64,000 bases of DNA from Pseudoalteromonas sp. N1230-9. Its GTDB lineage: Bacteria; Pseudomonadota; Gammaproteobacteria; Enterobacterales; Alteromonadaceae. Within the stretch, counting starts at the first letter, position 1; each line of letters starts with the position of its first letter. Shown piece after piece: positions 9,244 to 18,787 of the stretch. The notes below the pieces were generated by a model that worked only from the letters and a program-made list of their open reading frames with translations, was not told where the DNA came from and made no database searches. The stretch lies in contig NZ_CP090419.1 in the NCBI RefSeq assembly GCF_032716425.1, forward strand, positions 2,792,001 through 2,856,000, written 5' to 3'. The position numbers and the translations under genes were made by a program.

Positions 9244-10476
9244 ATGCAATTTTCTGAATTTGATATCGATAACAAGCTGTTAAATGCCATCAATAAAATG
9301 GGTTTTGATACGCCAACAAGTATTCAACAACAAGCGATCCCTGAAGCACTACAAGGTCGTGATATTTTGGCATCTGCCCCTACTGGTACGGGTAAAACAG
9401 CCGCGTTTTTGATTCCTGCAATTCAATACTTGCTTGACTTCCCACGTCGCGATCCAGGTTTTGCACGGGTGCTGATCATGACACCCACTCGTGAACTTGC
9501 TTATCAAATTCATGAACAATGTGAACTGCTAGCTGCACAAACGCACTTAAAAATTGGTGTTGTAACGGGCGGTATTAACTACGGGACACATAAAGAGATT
9601 TTTGAAAGCAATAACGACATTCTTATTGCGACACCAGGTCGCTTAATGGAATACCTCGAAACTGAGAACTTCCACGCTGAAAACGTCGAAATGCTCATTC
9701 TCGATGAAGCGGATCGCATGCTTGATATGGGCTTTCGCAAAGAAATGCTACGTATCTGTGATGAAGCACGTAATCGTCGTCAGTGCTTCTTATTCTCTGC
9801 CACATTAGAAGGCGACAGCGTTGAGTTATTTGCCGAGCGCATTTTGAATGATCCTGCACTACTCGAAGCAGAATCGTCACGCAAAGAAAAAGGCAAAATT
9901 CATCAATGGGTGCACTTAGCAGATGATTATAATCATAAATTAAAGATGCTCATTGATACGCTTAACAGTGACGATCTGCAAAAAGCCATTGTCTTTGTAA
10001 AAACACGTGAGCGCCTTGAAACTCTGATTGGCGCTCTAAATAACGAAGGGCTTCGTGTTGCTTGGCTACGTGGTGAAATGCCACAAGATAAACGCATGAA
10101 AGCAATGGAAAACTTCCATTCTGGTCGCAATAAAATTTTAGTTGCAACTGACGTAGCGGCGCGTGGTATTGATGTAGCTGATATTAGCCATGTAATTAAC
10201 TTTGATATGCCCCGTACAGCAGATGTGTATGTGCACCGAATTGGCCGTACCGGTCGTGCAGGTAAAAAAGGCACAGCAATTTCATTTGTAGAAGCACATG
10301 ACGTTGCTATTTTGGGCAAGGTTGAACGCTATATTGAACAAAAGTTAAAGCGTCGTGTTATTAAAGGATTAGAGCCACAACACAAAGAAGCAAAGATCCC
10401 GTCGAAAAAGAAAAAGGATCCTATAAAGATGAAGGCTAAAAAGAAAGCAAAGGTAAAAGCGAAAAAGAAAAAATAA
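9244..10476 (+). CDS. srmB: DEAD-box RNA helicase SrmB
   Basis: SrmB is an ATP-dependent RNA helicase that helps early assembly of the 50S ribosomal subunit. Its motifs appear in order: the Q motif (TSIQQQAIP), Walker A SAPTGTGKT, PTRELA, DEAD (LILDEADRMLDMGF), SAT (LFSATLE), ATDVAARGID and HRIGRTGRAG. The C-terminal 40 residues are very Lys-rich, which fits RNA binding. The PTGTGKT and LLDFPRRDPG stretches resemble SrmB more than RhlE or DeaD, and trmN6 next door is the E. coli neighbour. Confidence 0.93.
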   Translation: MQFSEFDIDNKLLNAINKMGFDTPTSIQQQAIPEALQGRDILASAPTGTGKTAAFLIPAIQYLLDFPRRDPGFARVLIMTPTRELAYQIHEQCELLAAQTHLKIGVVTGGINYGTHKEIFESNNDILIATPGRLMEYLETENFHAENVEMLILDEADRMLDMGFRKEMLRICDEARNRRQCFLFSATLEGDSVELFAERILNDPALLEAESSRKEKGKIHQWVHLADDYNHKLKMLIDTLNSDDLQKAIVFVKTRERLETLIGALNNEGLRVAWLRGEMPQDKRMKAMENFHSGRNKILVATDVAARGIDVADISHVINFDMPRTADVYVHRIGRTGRAGKKGTAISFVEAHDVAILGKVERYIEQKLKRRVIKGLEPQHKEAKIPSKKKKDPIKMKAKKKAKVKAKKKK

Positions 10477-10500
10477 CCTTCGTAGATGCTGTAATAACTA

Positions 10501-10529
10501 AAAAATGCCGTGCTTGTCACGGCATTTTT
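10501..10529 (+). terminator. Intrinsic terminator after srmB
   Basis: ATGCCGTG and CACGGCAT form an 8-bp stem with loop CTTGT, followed by TTTT. It lies 25 bases past the srmB stop. Confidence 0.9.
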
Positions 10530-10696
10530 GTGTGTACTTTTTGCTGCCATTTTTACTAACTAGTGTGTAATTAATTCATAGCTTTTTTACTGAAAAAACT
10601 ATAAAAAATATATTACTTTTTAAAATCAATGCATTACATCTTGGAACAAAAATTGTAACTGGTTCAGCATATGCTCATCATTCACGAGGGAATCGT

Positions 10697-11035
10697 ATGA
10701 ACCGTTTCAAACTAACAGTAGTACTTACATCATTTTGTTGTATTTTTTTACTTGCATGCGCAACACAAGTTAGCGCTAATACCAGTGTATTAACTACTAG
10801 CACATCGGCTCAGCCTCGACTTCAGCAATTAGCTCTTCAAAAGCTGATGAGTAATCCTAATTTTTCTATCGAGAACCTACAAGTTATTGTTAACGGCGAT
10901 ACGATTGAATTATATGGCTCCACGGAAACGGGCTTTAAACGCGCATTAGCACAAAAGTTTTTAGAGCACAGTCAAGGAGTTAATCGTGTGAAAAACAACC
11001 TTAAAGTTAGCCAGTCTAATACAGCTAACCTTTAA
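10697..11035 (+). CDS. BON-domain lipoprotein or secreted protein
   Basis: This is a 112-residue exported protein. The N-terminal hydrophobic segment ends in the lipobox-like LLAC at Cys21, so an outer-membrane lipoprotein is likely; cleavage after VSA near residue 27 is an alternative. Residues about 45-105 form one BON domain: a helix (QQLALQKLM), then VIVNGDTIELYGST, and a closing RVKNNLKV. BON domains bind phospholipid surfaces. The gene stands alone, with its own upstream AT-rich region. Its exact role is unknown. Confidence 0.75.
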   Translation: MNRFKLTVVLTSFCCIFLLACATQVSANTSVLTTSTSAQPRLQQLALQKLMSNPNFSIENLQVIVNGDTIELYGSTETGFKRALAQKFLEHSQGVNRVKNNLKVSQSNTANL

Positions 11036-11050
11036 GGCCATTTTCTAGAA

Positions 11051-11081
11051 GAATAAGTAACTTAACGTTAGTTACTTATTC
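11051..11081. repeat. Near-perfect palindrome at a gene end
   Basis: GAATAAGTAAC and GTTACTTATTC are exact inverse complements around TTAACGTTA, which is itself nearly symmetric. The palindrome overlaps the stop codon of the minus-strand gene ending at 11076 and lies 16 bases past the convergent BON gene. It has no strong T run. It could end both transcripts or protect their 3' ends. Confidence 0.6.
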
Positions 11082-12008
11082 TCCTTTAGCGTCTAAATTA
11101 ATAAATTTAGCAAGTTCTTCTGGTTGACCAGCTAGGCTCATAATTTGTTGGTTAATTTCTAGCATCGTTTTGCCCTCAGGTAAACTTGCAGACAAAGATA
11201 ATGAAGATAAACCATTGGCAAAATTAGTAATCGCTGTCGCTAAATCTGCGCTAACAGGGGCCTGTTGCAGCTGCATTGTGACCATTTGCTGAAATTGCTC
11301 ATGTGTCATACCTTGCGCTTCTAAAAAGCTTTCTACTACCGCTTTTAATTCCCCTTCGTTTTCAATCGCAAACTCAACGCTACGCGGCTCTAACTCTGAC
11401 ATAGCAGCCATCATTTTTGACTGCTGCTGAAGCTGCTGCTCAAGGGTTGGTTGTGCACCGCCAGAGGCTTTTTGTTGTTGGCTAATAGCAAGGGATGCTT
11501 CCATCAAAGGGGTAGACTTGGCTAATCCTAAATTAAACGTAACATCAGCTACATCTGCTGCGGTTACTTTCAGTGCAAAGTCACTATCACCTGAGTCTTT
11601 ATTGTAATCAAGCGATGAGTTTACGTTGTAGCTCGTAGAGGCTAGTTTACTATTGGCACTTTGTGGCAGTTGCGTTAAGAAAGAATCGCTAAAGCGAAAG
11701 TTAGTCATTACAAACCCAGTGTGTGGAGGAATGGCATCTTCCTCATAGCCTGTCACTTCAATGGTATCAATACTGGCAACTTGCTCATCCCCTTCAACAC
11801 TTTGCACTTTGATGCCAGATAGCTGCACACTGTTATTAAATACACTTGCTGAAATATCGTCATACATCACCTCAACACCACTTTGAGCTGAAAGTGCAGC
11901 GATTTGCTGATCAACCACTTTTTTCACTTCCTGTGTTGCTGTGTAGTTCGCATAATATGCGCCACCTGCAACAGCTGCGACAGCAACTGCAATTACTAAC
12001 TTCTTCAT
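11076..12008 (-). CDS. Unknown membrane-anchored or secreted protein (310 aa)
   Basis: The first 20 residues (MKKLVIAVAVAAVAGGAYYA) form a signal peptide or uncleaved anchor, so the body should be periplasmic. Residues about 30-110 have a beta-rich look (VEVMYDDISASVF, VQLSGIKVQ) that recalls DUF945/AsmA-like repeats, but I cannot confirm membership. Residues about 180-260 are Gln-rich and helical (EQQLQQQSKMMAAM, FQQMVTMQLQQ). It has no cysteine and no visible catalytic motif. It lies 82 bases downstream of radA on the same strand. No function can be assigned. Confidence 0.7.
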   Translation of the reverse strand: MKKLVIAVAVAAVAGGAYYANYTATQEVKKVVDQQIAALSAQSGVEVMYDDISASVFNNSVQLSGIKVQSVEGDEQVASIDTIEVTGYEEDAIPPHTGFVMTNFRFSDSFLTQLPQSANSKLASTSYNVNSSLDYNKDSGDSDFALKVTAADVADVTFNLGLAKSTPLMEASLAISQQQKASGGAQPTLEQQLQQQSKMMAAMSELEPRSVEFAIENEGELKAVVESFLEAQGMTHEQFQQMVTMQLQQAPVSADLATAITNFANGLSSLSLSASLPEGKTMLEINQQIMSLAGQPEELAKFINLDAKGE

Positions 12009-12042
12009 TTTATTTCCTTTAAGTTGGTGCTAATTTCTTGAG

Positions 12043-12068
12043 AGTGTTGAGCTTAAAGGTTCAACACT
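12043..12068 (-). other. Intergenic hairpin between radA and the next gene
   Basis: AGTGTTGA (12043-12050) and TCAACACT (12061-12068) form an 8-bp stem with a 10-base loop. No T run follows on either strand, so it is not a clear terminator. It could be a processing site or a protein-binding dyad. Confidence 0.35.
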
Positions 12069-12090
12069 GCCCTAGCTTATCAAATTGTCA

Positions 12091-13476
12091 CTAATTAATT
12101 AATGACAAGAGCTCATGCACCGTTTTCACTGGTGTAATTTTTGCTCCTAAACCTTCCATTGATTTATGGTAGTTTCGATATGGAATAAATATCTCTGTAA
12201 AACCATGCTGTGCAGCCTCTTTTACTCGCGGCACACCACTATCTATTGGTCTGACATCACCGTTTAAGCTCAGTTCCCCCATGATGCAAGTTGTCCTAGG
12301 CACAACAAATTCATTGAGGCTGCTTAACAGTGCCGTGACTAAGGCAAGGTCAATACAAGTCTCTGACTCATCTATCTTTAAACCGCCAACAATATTGAAA
12401 AAAGTATCATGGAAAATTTTCGTTTTTGTATGTTTGCGTAAAATACCTGTCAGCATTTTAATTCGATTCATATTCAATCCAACGCAAACACGTTGCGGAA
12501 ACTCGGCTTCAGTTTCTGTTGTTAAACATTGAATTTCTAGAAGGAGGTTACGGTTCCCCTTGCGAATACAGGTGATTGCTGAACCTGGCGACTCAGTGCT
12601 TGAACCCGATAAAAATATCTCACTTGGATTATCAACACTGAGCATACCGCGCTCACACATTCTGAAAATACCCACCGTATCAATATCACCAAAACGGTTT
12701 TTGTTGGCACGTAAGGTACGTATTTGTCCGTCGTTAGTGTCTATATGCAGCAGTGCATCAACAATATGCACTAACGTTTGCGGACCCGCTATTTCATTAT
12801 TTTTATTAACATGAGCAATGATAAACATAGTCACGTCATGTTGCTTACAGTATTGTGTTAACGCTTGTGCTGCGCTTTTTACTTGCGATGGTGAACCTGG
12901 GCTGCCGTTTGCTGTTTCAGTTACCACAGCTTGAATTGAGTCAATAACAGCAAACTTAATTTTATTTTTATCAAGCTCTTCGATAATCGCTTCAACACTG
13001 GTTTCAGAGAGTAAGTAAAGCTCATCTTGGTTATAATCCAAACGCAAGCGATTAACTCGATTTTTAAACTGCGATAATGATTCTTCAGCAGTACAGTACA
13101 AAGAAGGCATTAATTTTGACATACGCGCAATTAAATCGGACAACAAAGTCGTTTTACCTGCCCCTGGATCACCAGAAATAATATTCACCGAACCTGTCGT
13201 TACACCGCCACTAAGCACGCGATCAAGTTCGCCTATTTCAGTCAGACGTTTTTCAGCTTCCGCTGTTTCTACCTCATTAATTTTTTTGGAACCGCCACCA
13301 GCGCCTCCCGCATAGCCTGCCACCGCAGCGCGACTTGCAGCCTGTTTAGATTGCCCTGCTGAAGGTTTAAATTCTGCCAGCGTATTCCAAGCACCGCATT
13401 TACATTGCCCCTGCCAACGCTGATAGTTCATGCCGCACTCAGTGCAGACAAATTCGATTTTTGCTGATTTTGCCAT
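12091..13476 (-). CDS. radA: DNA repair protein RadA (Sms)
   Basis: RadA is a RecA-like branch-migration helicase that processes recombination intermediates. The 461 residues show an N-terminal C4 zinc finger (CTEC...CKCGAW), Walker A GDPGAGKTTL near residue 103, the RadA-specific KNRFG motif, and a C-terminal Lon-protease-like domain. The link after the zinc finger is rich in Gly and Ala. The neighbourhood serB / PilZ gene / radA resembles that of vibrios, where a PilZ gene also lies between them. Confidence 0.96.
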   Translation of the reverse strand: MAKSAKIEFVCTECGMNYQRWQGQCKCGAWNTLAEFKPSAGQSKQAASRAAVAGYAGGAGGGSKKINEVETAEAEKRLTEIGELDRVLSGGVTTGSVNIISGDPGAGKTTLLSDLIARMSKLMPSLYCTAEESLSQFKNRVNRLRLDYNQDELYLLSETSVEAIIEELDKNKIKFAVIDSIQAVVTETANGSPGSPSQVKSAAQALTQYCKQHDVTMFIIAHVNKNNEIAGPQTLVHIVDALLHIDTNDGQIRTLRANKNRFGDIDTVGIFRMCERGMLSVDNPSEIFLSGSSTESPGSAITCIRKGNRNLLLEIQCLTTETEAEFPQRVCVGLNMNRIKMLTGILRKHTKTKIFHDTFFNIVGGLKIDESETCIDLALVTALLSSLNEFVVPRTTCIMGELSLNGDVRPIDSGVPRVKEAAQHGFTEIFIPYRNYHKSMEGLGAKITPVKTVHELLSLIN

Positions 13477-13813
13477 TGAGCTTTACCTATTTTGGTCGCT
13501 GATTTGTGATGTATTTAAATGTACAATAGATAACAGAACTAACGATTTAAGATGTCGGCATCTCTAGTGACGACACACAACGGACGTACCTCAAATCAAT
13601 TCCCTTAAGGCTTTATTCGCTTAACTGCGTAATAACGCTATATTTTAGGGCATAGTTTTTGCTTACAAATAAAGTTTTACAGTGCTTGCCATTTATTTGG
13701 CGAATACCTATAACAATAACTAATGAAATAAAAAGTGGTTCGCAAGGCGTTTTAACACTGTGGTTGCCTGCTAGTATACCTACTTTTTTCGATTGACGGT
13801 GATGGTTTTATAA
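13477..13813. other. Divergent intergenic region, radA / PilZ gene (337 bp)
   Basis: This AT-rich stretch separates radA (leftward) from the PilZ gene (rightward) and must hold both promoters. I see no RNA gene, repeat, or convincing -35/-10 pair. The AGTATA around 13773 is a possible weak -10 for the rightward gene, without a good -35. Confidence 0.4.
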
Positions 13814-16291
13814 ATGGCTGAAGACATACTGCTTAAATATGAAGACCTTGTTGAAGAACTCAAGGCACATTTAGGCACTCCCCAGTTCGACAAACTATTT
13901 AAATCAAAGACAGCTAGCTTAACAAAGCCAGAGCAGTTTTTGATCAAAATGGAAATGTCACGTTTATCTCAGCCTGTGGCTCGTTTTATTGATTTACGAG
14001 GTCAAGTTACCGGTCAAGTAAGGCCTTACGAACACGAAGGCAAACAGCATTTTATGGACGACATGGCCATTGAGGTGTTCGAAGACGCAATCAAACGCCA
14101 CGGTGGTTACACGCTTGCTGTATACGAAGCGGTTATGAACACCGAAAATAACCACAGAGTAATGCAAAAAAAAGCAAACGAAAATACCTCTTCAATCGAA
14201 GATAACGGCGACTTACCTGCCAAAGTAATCAAATTTGCCTCTTATGAAAGTCGTCGTGAAGAGCGCATGAACTACTCAATAAAAATTACTGTTGAGCTAG
14301 ATAAGAGCGGCAAAATATCGGCTTCAACTTCAGACATCTCCCTAAGCGGCGCAAAAATCAAGCTCTCACCTAAATACAAAGTCACCAAGGGACAATTAAT
14401 TGGTTTACGCTTAGTTGGGCTTGAACAAGACTTTGAGTTAGGTTTAAAAAACGGCATTCAATACGAAGTTGTTGCTGTAGAGCAAGTGTCGCGTGAGTAC
14501 AATCATGTTCGCTTAAAACGCACCTTTATTGAGAATAATGAACAATTCGATAGCTTTCTAAAAAGCTTTATTCACGGCAATAAGCGCCGCTACAAGATTA
14601 ACCTCGATAACACCTTGGATGCAGTTGTTTCGAAAGGCTATGAACAATACTATATCCCGCGTGTTACCTCGCTTTACACTTTTTTAAGCTTACAAGGTAA
14701 TAAGTTATACCCCACTTTAGCATTAACAACCGAAAATAATGCGTTTATACATCGTTATTTTTGTGATGAACGTAAGCTGTCATGCTTATATAGCATTATA
14801 AACCAACAGCGCATAGGTCATCTGTTAAGCACTACCGATGCGGTAAAAGAGGAGTACCTGTATACCTTTACACATGTGGTCGCTGGAAAGATTTACTATT
14901 ACTCAGCCACACGAACGGAACTTGATAGCCAACCTGAAATTCGCAATTTATTTTTTGGTTTTGGTAGTCAAAAAGAAAGCTGGCAATGCTTTAAGTTACA
15001 ATTAATGCCAAGCCACCCTGAAGATTCATATATTCCGCTATCTTTACCGAGTAGTGCAGGTAAAGATATCGAAAAGCTAAATAAGCCACCAAGCCCTAGA
15101 GTTCAGGGGCTTATTAAAGATGTTAAGTACTTATTGATTCTAACCGCTGTTGGTTCGAAGTATGAGCAACACACTTACCAGCAACGTACATTCGACAAGC
15201 GCTTAGTGAATCAATTAAAGCAGTTTGGTCATACTAAACATAAAACACCGCCACCACTTACACCTGTCGCACTTGAGTACGTCAATTTACGCGCTCATAA
15301 ACGCTATTTATATAAAACAGCGGTCTCTGTTGCTCATAATGACAAATTAATTTCAGGCTATACTCGTGATCTATCGGTCATGGGCCTACAAATTGAGTGT
15401 GATAACCCTGTTGAGTTTAAAAAAGGCGATATAATTAAGTTAGGCCTTCCCGATTTACAAAAAATAACTAAAAAACATGACTTATCAAGCCTTGCTTATG
15501 AAGTGATGGCGATAAGCAAATCACTAACAACAGTTAACTTAAAAGTACACCGTCTTACTGACTTACCCCATATGGGCATTCAATTTTTTACGGCTCTAAT
15601 TGAAAACAATAAAGATAAGTTGCACGCCTGTGAAGAGTCCCCAAAAATTCCAGGGCTTTCTACAGCACTAAGAAACATGGTGACTAAAAGTGTTTGCCAG
15701 CTTCCGTTGTACTTCCATAAAGAAGCCGCTCATTTTAAGGCAGGCGCGATCGGGCTTGGCTTGTATCCGACGCCATTACATATACTTTTACAAAACTTTG
15801 CCCTGCTAAATGAGCAAACTCAGATCGATGGCTTTTTATCTACCGATCAGATCACAGAGGTGATCACACCACTGATTAAAGATCGTAGTCGCCAAGATCC
15901 GCCTTTACCATTTACTTTATTTGTACGTTTTGATCCACGTAAAGCAACAATCAACGAAGCAATAACCAGCCGCTGTATTAGTGAAGATGACTATCAGCCA
16001 CAAACCTTGTTTATAAAAAAAGCACTCAAAAATGATTTAGTGTTTATCTTTCGTTTATATGTGTCTCGCACCGGCCGCCCAGATATAGACTATTTATCAA
16101 ATGAGCTTAAATATGTAAGCCAGTATGCGCTACATAAAGCAAAAGACCTTGAAGAAGCACTCTGGGCTGTTGCTGGGGTTGGTGATGTAATTGACATTAC
16201 GGATGAAGCGCTTACTCATTTTGATATTGATGAGGTACTCAAAACTGAAATGAATAAGCGTAAAAAAATATGGTTAAAGCGTGTAATCTAA
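13814..16291 (+). CDS. Large double-PilZ c-di-GMP receptor protein
   Basis: This is an 825-residue cytoplasmic protein with two PilZ domains, each keeping the c-di-GMP-binding signature. The first has RREER at residues 147-151 and DISLSG at 174-179. The second has RAHKR at about 493-497 and DLSVMG about 30 residues later. The N-terminal 130 residues and the 300-residue C-terminal part are not recognised. Its place between serB and radA matches, from memory, that of V. cholerae PlzD (VC2344). Its last 18 bases overlap the convergent serB end. Its output partner cannot be read from the sequence. Confidence 0.85.
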   Translation: MAEDILLKYEDLVEELKAHLGTPQFDKLFKSKTASLTKPEQFLIKMEMSRLSQPVARFIDLRGQVTGQVRPYEHEGKQHFMDDMAIEVFEDAIKRHGGYTLAVYEAVMNTENNHRVMQKKANENTSSIEDNGDLPAKVIKFASYESRREERMNYSIKITVELDKSGKISASTSDISLSGAKIKLSPKYKVTKGQLIGLRLVGLEQDFELGLKNGIQYEVVAVEQVSREYNHVRLKRTFIENNEQFDSFLKSFIHGNKRRYKINLDNTLDAVVSKGYEQYYIPRVTSLYTFLSLQGNKLYPTLALTTENNAFIHRYFCDERKLSCLYSIINQQRIGHLLSTTDAVKEEYLYTFTHVVAGKIYYYSATRTELDSQPEIRNLFFGFGSQKESWQCFKLQLMPSHPEDSYIPLSLPSSAGKDIEKLNKPPSPRVQGLIKDVKYLLILTAVGSKYEQHTYQQRTFDKRLVNQLKQFGHTKHKTPPPLTPVALEYVNLRAHKRYLYKTAVSVAHNDKLISGYTRDLSVMGLQIECDNPVEFKKGDIIKLGLPDLQKITKKHDLSSLAYEVMAISKSLTTVNLKVHRLTDLPHMGIQFFTALIENNKDKLHACEESPKIPGLSTALRNMVTKSVCQLPLYFHKEAAHFKAGAIGLGLYPTPLHILLQNFALLNEQTQIDGFLSTDQITEVITPLIKDRSRQDPPLPFTLFVRFDPRKATINEAITSRCISEDDYQPQTLFIKKALKNDLVFIFRLYVSRTGRPDIDYLSNELKYVSQYALHKAKDLEEALWAVAGVGDVIDITDEALTHFDIDEVLKTEMNKRKKIWLKRVI

Positions 16292-17293
16292 TGGGATTGC
16301 TAGTAGGTATGCAACTTGTAACAGAGAACCTTCATTGATAGCTGTATCTGCCTGTTCAACTACTTTAGGTTTACCATGAACAGCAACACCAAGCCCTGCT
16401 TTAGCCATCATTTTTAAATCATTAGCGCCATCACCCATGGCAACGGTTTGACGGTTATCAAGCCCGAGTCTTTGTTGAATTTGCTCGAGAACGCGTGCTT
16501 TTTGCTCGGCGTCAACAATCGTTCCAGTTACATTACCTGTCAGGCGGTTATCTTTAAATTCGAGTGTATTTGCGTGTACTTCATCAAGACCAATAAGTGA
16601 TTGAACGTGTTCTGCAAATGGTACAAAACCGCCAGAAGCAATAGCAAGGTGCCAATTGTGCGCTTTTAGATACTGGCACAATTCGGTAATGCCAGGCATC
16701 AGAGGTAGATTTAGTTTTAGCTCATTGATTAACGCTACATCGATACCTGCAAGCTTTGCTACTCGTTGATTTAAGCTTTGTGTAAAGTCAAGTTGACCAG
16801 CCATCGCTTGCGCAGTTACAGCTGCAACATCATCGTACACATCAGCTAAACGTGCTATTTCATCAATGCACTCAATCGTAATCGCTGTAGAGTCCATATC
16901 CATTAATAAAAGCCCTGCTTCATTCACGTTAGCAGGGTTTGTAAGTTGCACTAACTGATAACCTTGCTCAGCAGAAAACGCTTGCAATAACAAAGGACTC
17001 AATGGCTTTTGTGAATCACTGTATAGGCACCATGCTGGTAACAATGTTTCTGTAGGCTGGTAGCAACAAATAGATAGATTACTAAAACCATGTTGCGACA
17101 AAAACTCTACAAGATTAAGCAACTTAGCCGCTGAGAAGTCACAACCAAATGCAACACTTGCTACGCCATGATTTGCTTTAGGTAGTAAATTGGTTTGAAT
17201 AAGATGATTATTTTTAATTTCATACCAGCAATTTAGTATTATTTCTTCGGCTAAATTTGCTGAACTGGTTGCAGCTAAGCTAAGCTGTGACAT
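16274..17293 (-). CDS. serB: Phosphoserine phosphatase
   Basis: SerB removes phosphate from O-phospho-L-serine, the last step of serine synthesis. It is a HAD-superfamily enzyme with the DxDxT motif in LLMDMDSTAIT (about residue 128). Motif II is IASGG, and motif III/IV is GDGANDLKMM. The 339 residues include an N-terminal extension of about 120 residues before the HAD core, somewhat like E. coli SerB (322). It is divergent from ytjB, as in E. coli. Confidence 0.96.
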   Translation of the reverse strand: MSQLSLAATSSANLAEEIILNCWYEIKNNHLIQTNLLPKANHGVASVAFGCDFSAAKLLNLVEFLSQHGFSNLSICCYQPTETLLPAWCLYSDSQKPLSPLLLQAFSAEQGYQLVQLTNPANVNEAGLLLMDMDSTAITIECIDEIARLADVYDDVAAVTAQAMAGQLDFTQSLNQRVAKLAGIDVALINELKLNLPLMPGITELCQYLKAHNWHLAIASGGFVPFAEHVQSLIGLDEVHANTLEFKDNRLTGNVTGTIVDAEQKARVLEQIQQRLGLDNRQTVAMGDGANDLKMMAKAGLGVAVHGKPKVVEQADTAINEGSLLQVAYLLAIPLDYTL

Positions 17294-17426
17294 AGTGGCT
17301 CCAATTAGACTTATGTCTGTGATTAAACGCGTATTTGCTACTCGTAATCAATTAACTAATAAGGTTATTATACAGACTTAGTTGTATCATCAATCATAAA
17401 AGCTGTCAGCAGCGCATTCGGTGACT

Positions 17427-18047
17427 ATGAAAAATAACCATCTTAAGCCTCCTTTTTCCGCCAGCTATCGCCAACGACTTGTGCGATTAAGCTTAGCGGC
17501 CGCATGTTTTGTGCTTTTAAGTTGGGTTGCGGTTAATAGTAGTTTTCAGTCTCATCAACTACTTTATGACAGTTCAAATAGCACCGCTATCAGCCTAACT
17601 AAATTTATGGCTCTCAATGCTCAGACCCCTCTACAGGAGAAGAATAAGCCTGCGCTAAATATGCTGTGTAATAACATAGCTGAAGATGAGTTTGTTTTAG
17701 CAGCAACGATTTATGATCAACAAGGGATACAAATAGCCGCAAGTGATAACTGGCAAAGCCATCACACCTTTGGCCTACTGCCAGATTCAACACCTGGCAT
17801 TAGCCGCTTAAAAACCCCTTTCGTAGAACCTGTGATAAGTGATGACGAGCGCCCTATTGGCTTTGTTGCTATTACTTATTTAACACAAGCTTCAATAGCG
17901 ACAAGCCACAGCAGCTTTCATGATTTAGGCCGCCAAGTGCTTCTTATGCTTGTAATTACTTGTATTTTTACTTGGCAACTTGGCCGAGGATTAAAACGCT
18001 GGCAAGTTAATCGTTATATGCGAAAAAGTGCGGAGCAAGACTCATAA
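17427..18047 (+). CDS. ytjB: YtjB/Smp family membrane protein
   Basis: This is a roughly 206-residue inner-membrane protein. A first membrane segment (LAAACFVLLSWVAV) lies near residue 30 and a second (QVLLMLVITCIFTWQLG) near 175-192. The domain between them is periplasmic and includes AATIYDQQGIQIAASD, a typical small sensor-like fold. E. coli ytjB (smp) also lies divergently beside serB, which supports the name. The start is the ATG at 17427; a GTG two codons earlier is possible. The 3' end overlaps the convergent TatD gene by 34 bases. The function is unknown. Confidence 0.8.
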   Translation: MKNNHLKPPFSASYRQRLVRLSLAAACFVLLSWVAVNSSFQSHQLLYDSSNSTAISLTKFMALNAQTPLQEKNKPALNMLCNNIAEDEFVLAATIYDQQGIQIAASDNWQSHHTFGLLPDSTPGISRLKTPFVEPVISDDERPIGFVAITYLTQASIATSHSSFHDLGRQVLLMLVITCIFTWQLGRGLKRWQVNRYMRKSAEQDS

Positions 18048-18787
18048 AGTGCTTGAGCAAACTCTTCTTGGGCATCGCCCGTTATACCTTTAAGTTCGCA
18101 TAAATACCTGAATACATCACGCACTTTAAGTGGTGTATTTACCAGCCCTTGAAAACCAGCTAGCGGCATTGAGGGTGAATCGGTTTCAAGCACTAAATGC
18201 TGTGACTCAATTGCGCTTATAACTTTACGAGTTTTACCCGCTCGCGGGTAACTTATCACGCCACCGACCCCCAACTTAAACCCTTGTTTTATATAACTCT
18301 GGGCTTGTTGTTCAGAGCCTGAAAAGGCATGAATAACACCACCGTATTTGGGTTTACAGCGCTTAAATGAGCGAGCTATTAAATCATGACTTTGTCTGTG
18401 ATGCACAATGAGTGGTAAAGCAAGTTGGTTGGCAAGCTCTATTTGTCCTTCAAAAAGCTGCGTTTGTTTATTAAGGTCATCAATACTACGATCTAGGCCA
18501 CACTCACCGATGGCGATAAATTGCCCTAAATGGGCTTTTGCTAGCTGCTCTAATTCAGCAAGGTGATGAGTTTGGTGATCAGATAAAAAATAAGGATGTA
18601 AGCCTAAAGCAACTGAGATACTTGGCTCTGATTGAGCAAAAAAGAATAGTTTTGTAGATTGTGCCAAGCTCACACCCGGCACAATAAAATGCTCGATCCC
18701 CACTTGCTTACATGCTTTGATAAGCTCTGTGCGAGTCTCATCAAATTCGCTAAAATCAAGGTGGCAGTGGGAATCAATAAAACGCAT
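18014..18787 (-). CDS. TatD-family metal-dependent hydrolase (YjjV-like)
   Basis: This is a 257-residue TIM-barrel deoxyribonuclease-type protein. The metal-binding residues are visible: FIDSHCHLD at residues 3-11, IGECGLD near 95, the His of LIVHHRQ, IHAFSG near 150, and LETDSPSMP near 200. It starts exactly one base after the pdxH stop codon, so the two are cotranscribed. YjjV of E. coli lies in the same general genome area, but the exact TatD paralogue is not certain. Its 3' end overlaps the convergent ytjB by 34 bases. Confidence 0.88.
   Translation of the reverse strand: MRFIDSHCHLDFSEFDETRTELIKACKQVGIEHFIVPGVSLAQSTKLFFFAQSEPSISVALGLHPYFLSDHQTHHLAELEQLAKAHLGQFIAIGECGLDRSIDDLNKQTQLFEGQIELANQLALPLIVHHRQSHDLIARSFKRCKPKYGGVIHAFSGSEQQAQSYIKQGFKLGVGGVISYPRAGKTRKVISAIESQHLVLETDSPSMPLAGFQGLVNTPLKVRDVFRYLCELKGITGDAQEEFAQALYESCSALFRI

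Noticed and set aside
9933..10550. Long minus-strand frames opposite srmB
   Set aside because: They are mirror frames of the helicase coding sequence and its Lys-rich tail, with no family features.
13791..13813. TTGACGG just before the PilZ gene as a -35 box
   Set aside because: It is only about 20 bases from the start codon, leaving no room for a -10 and a leader.
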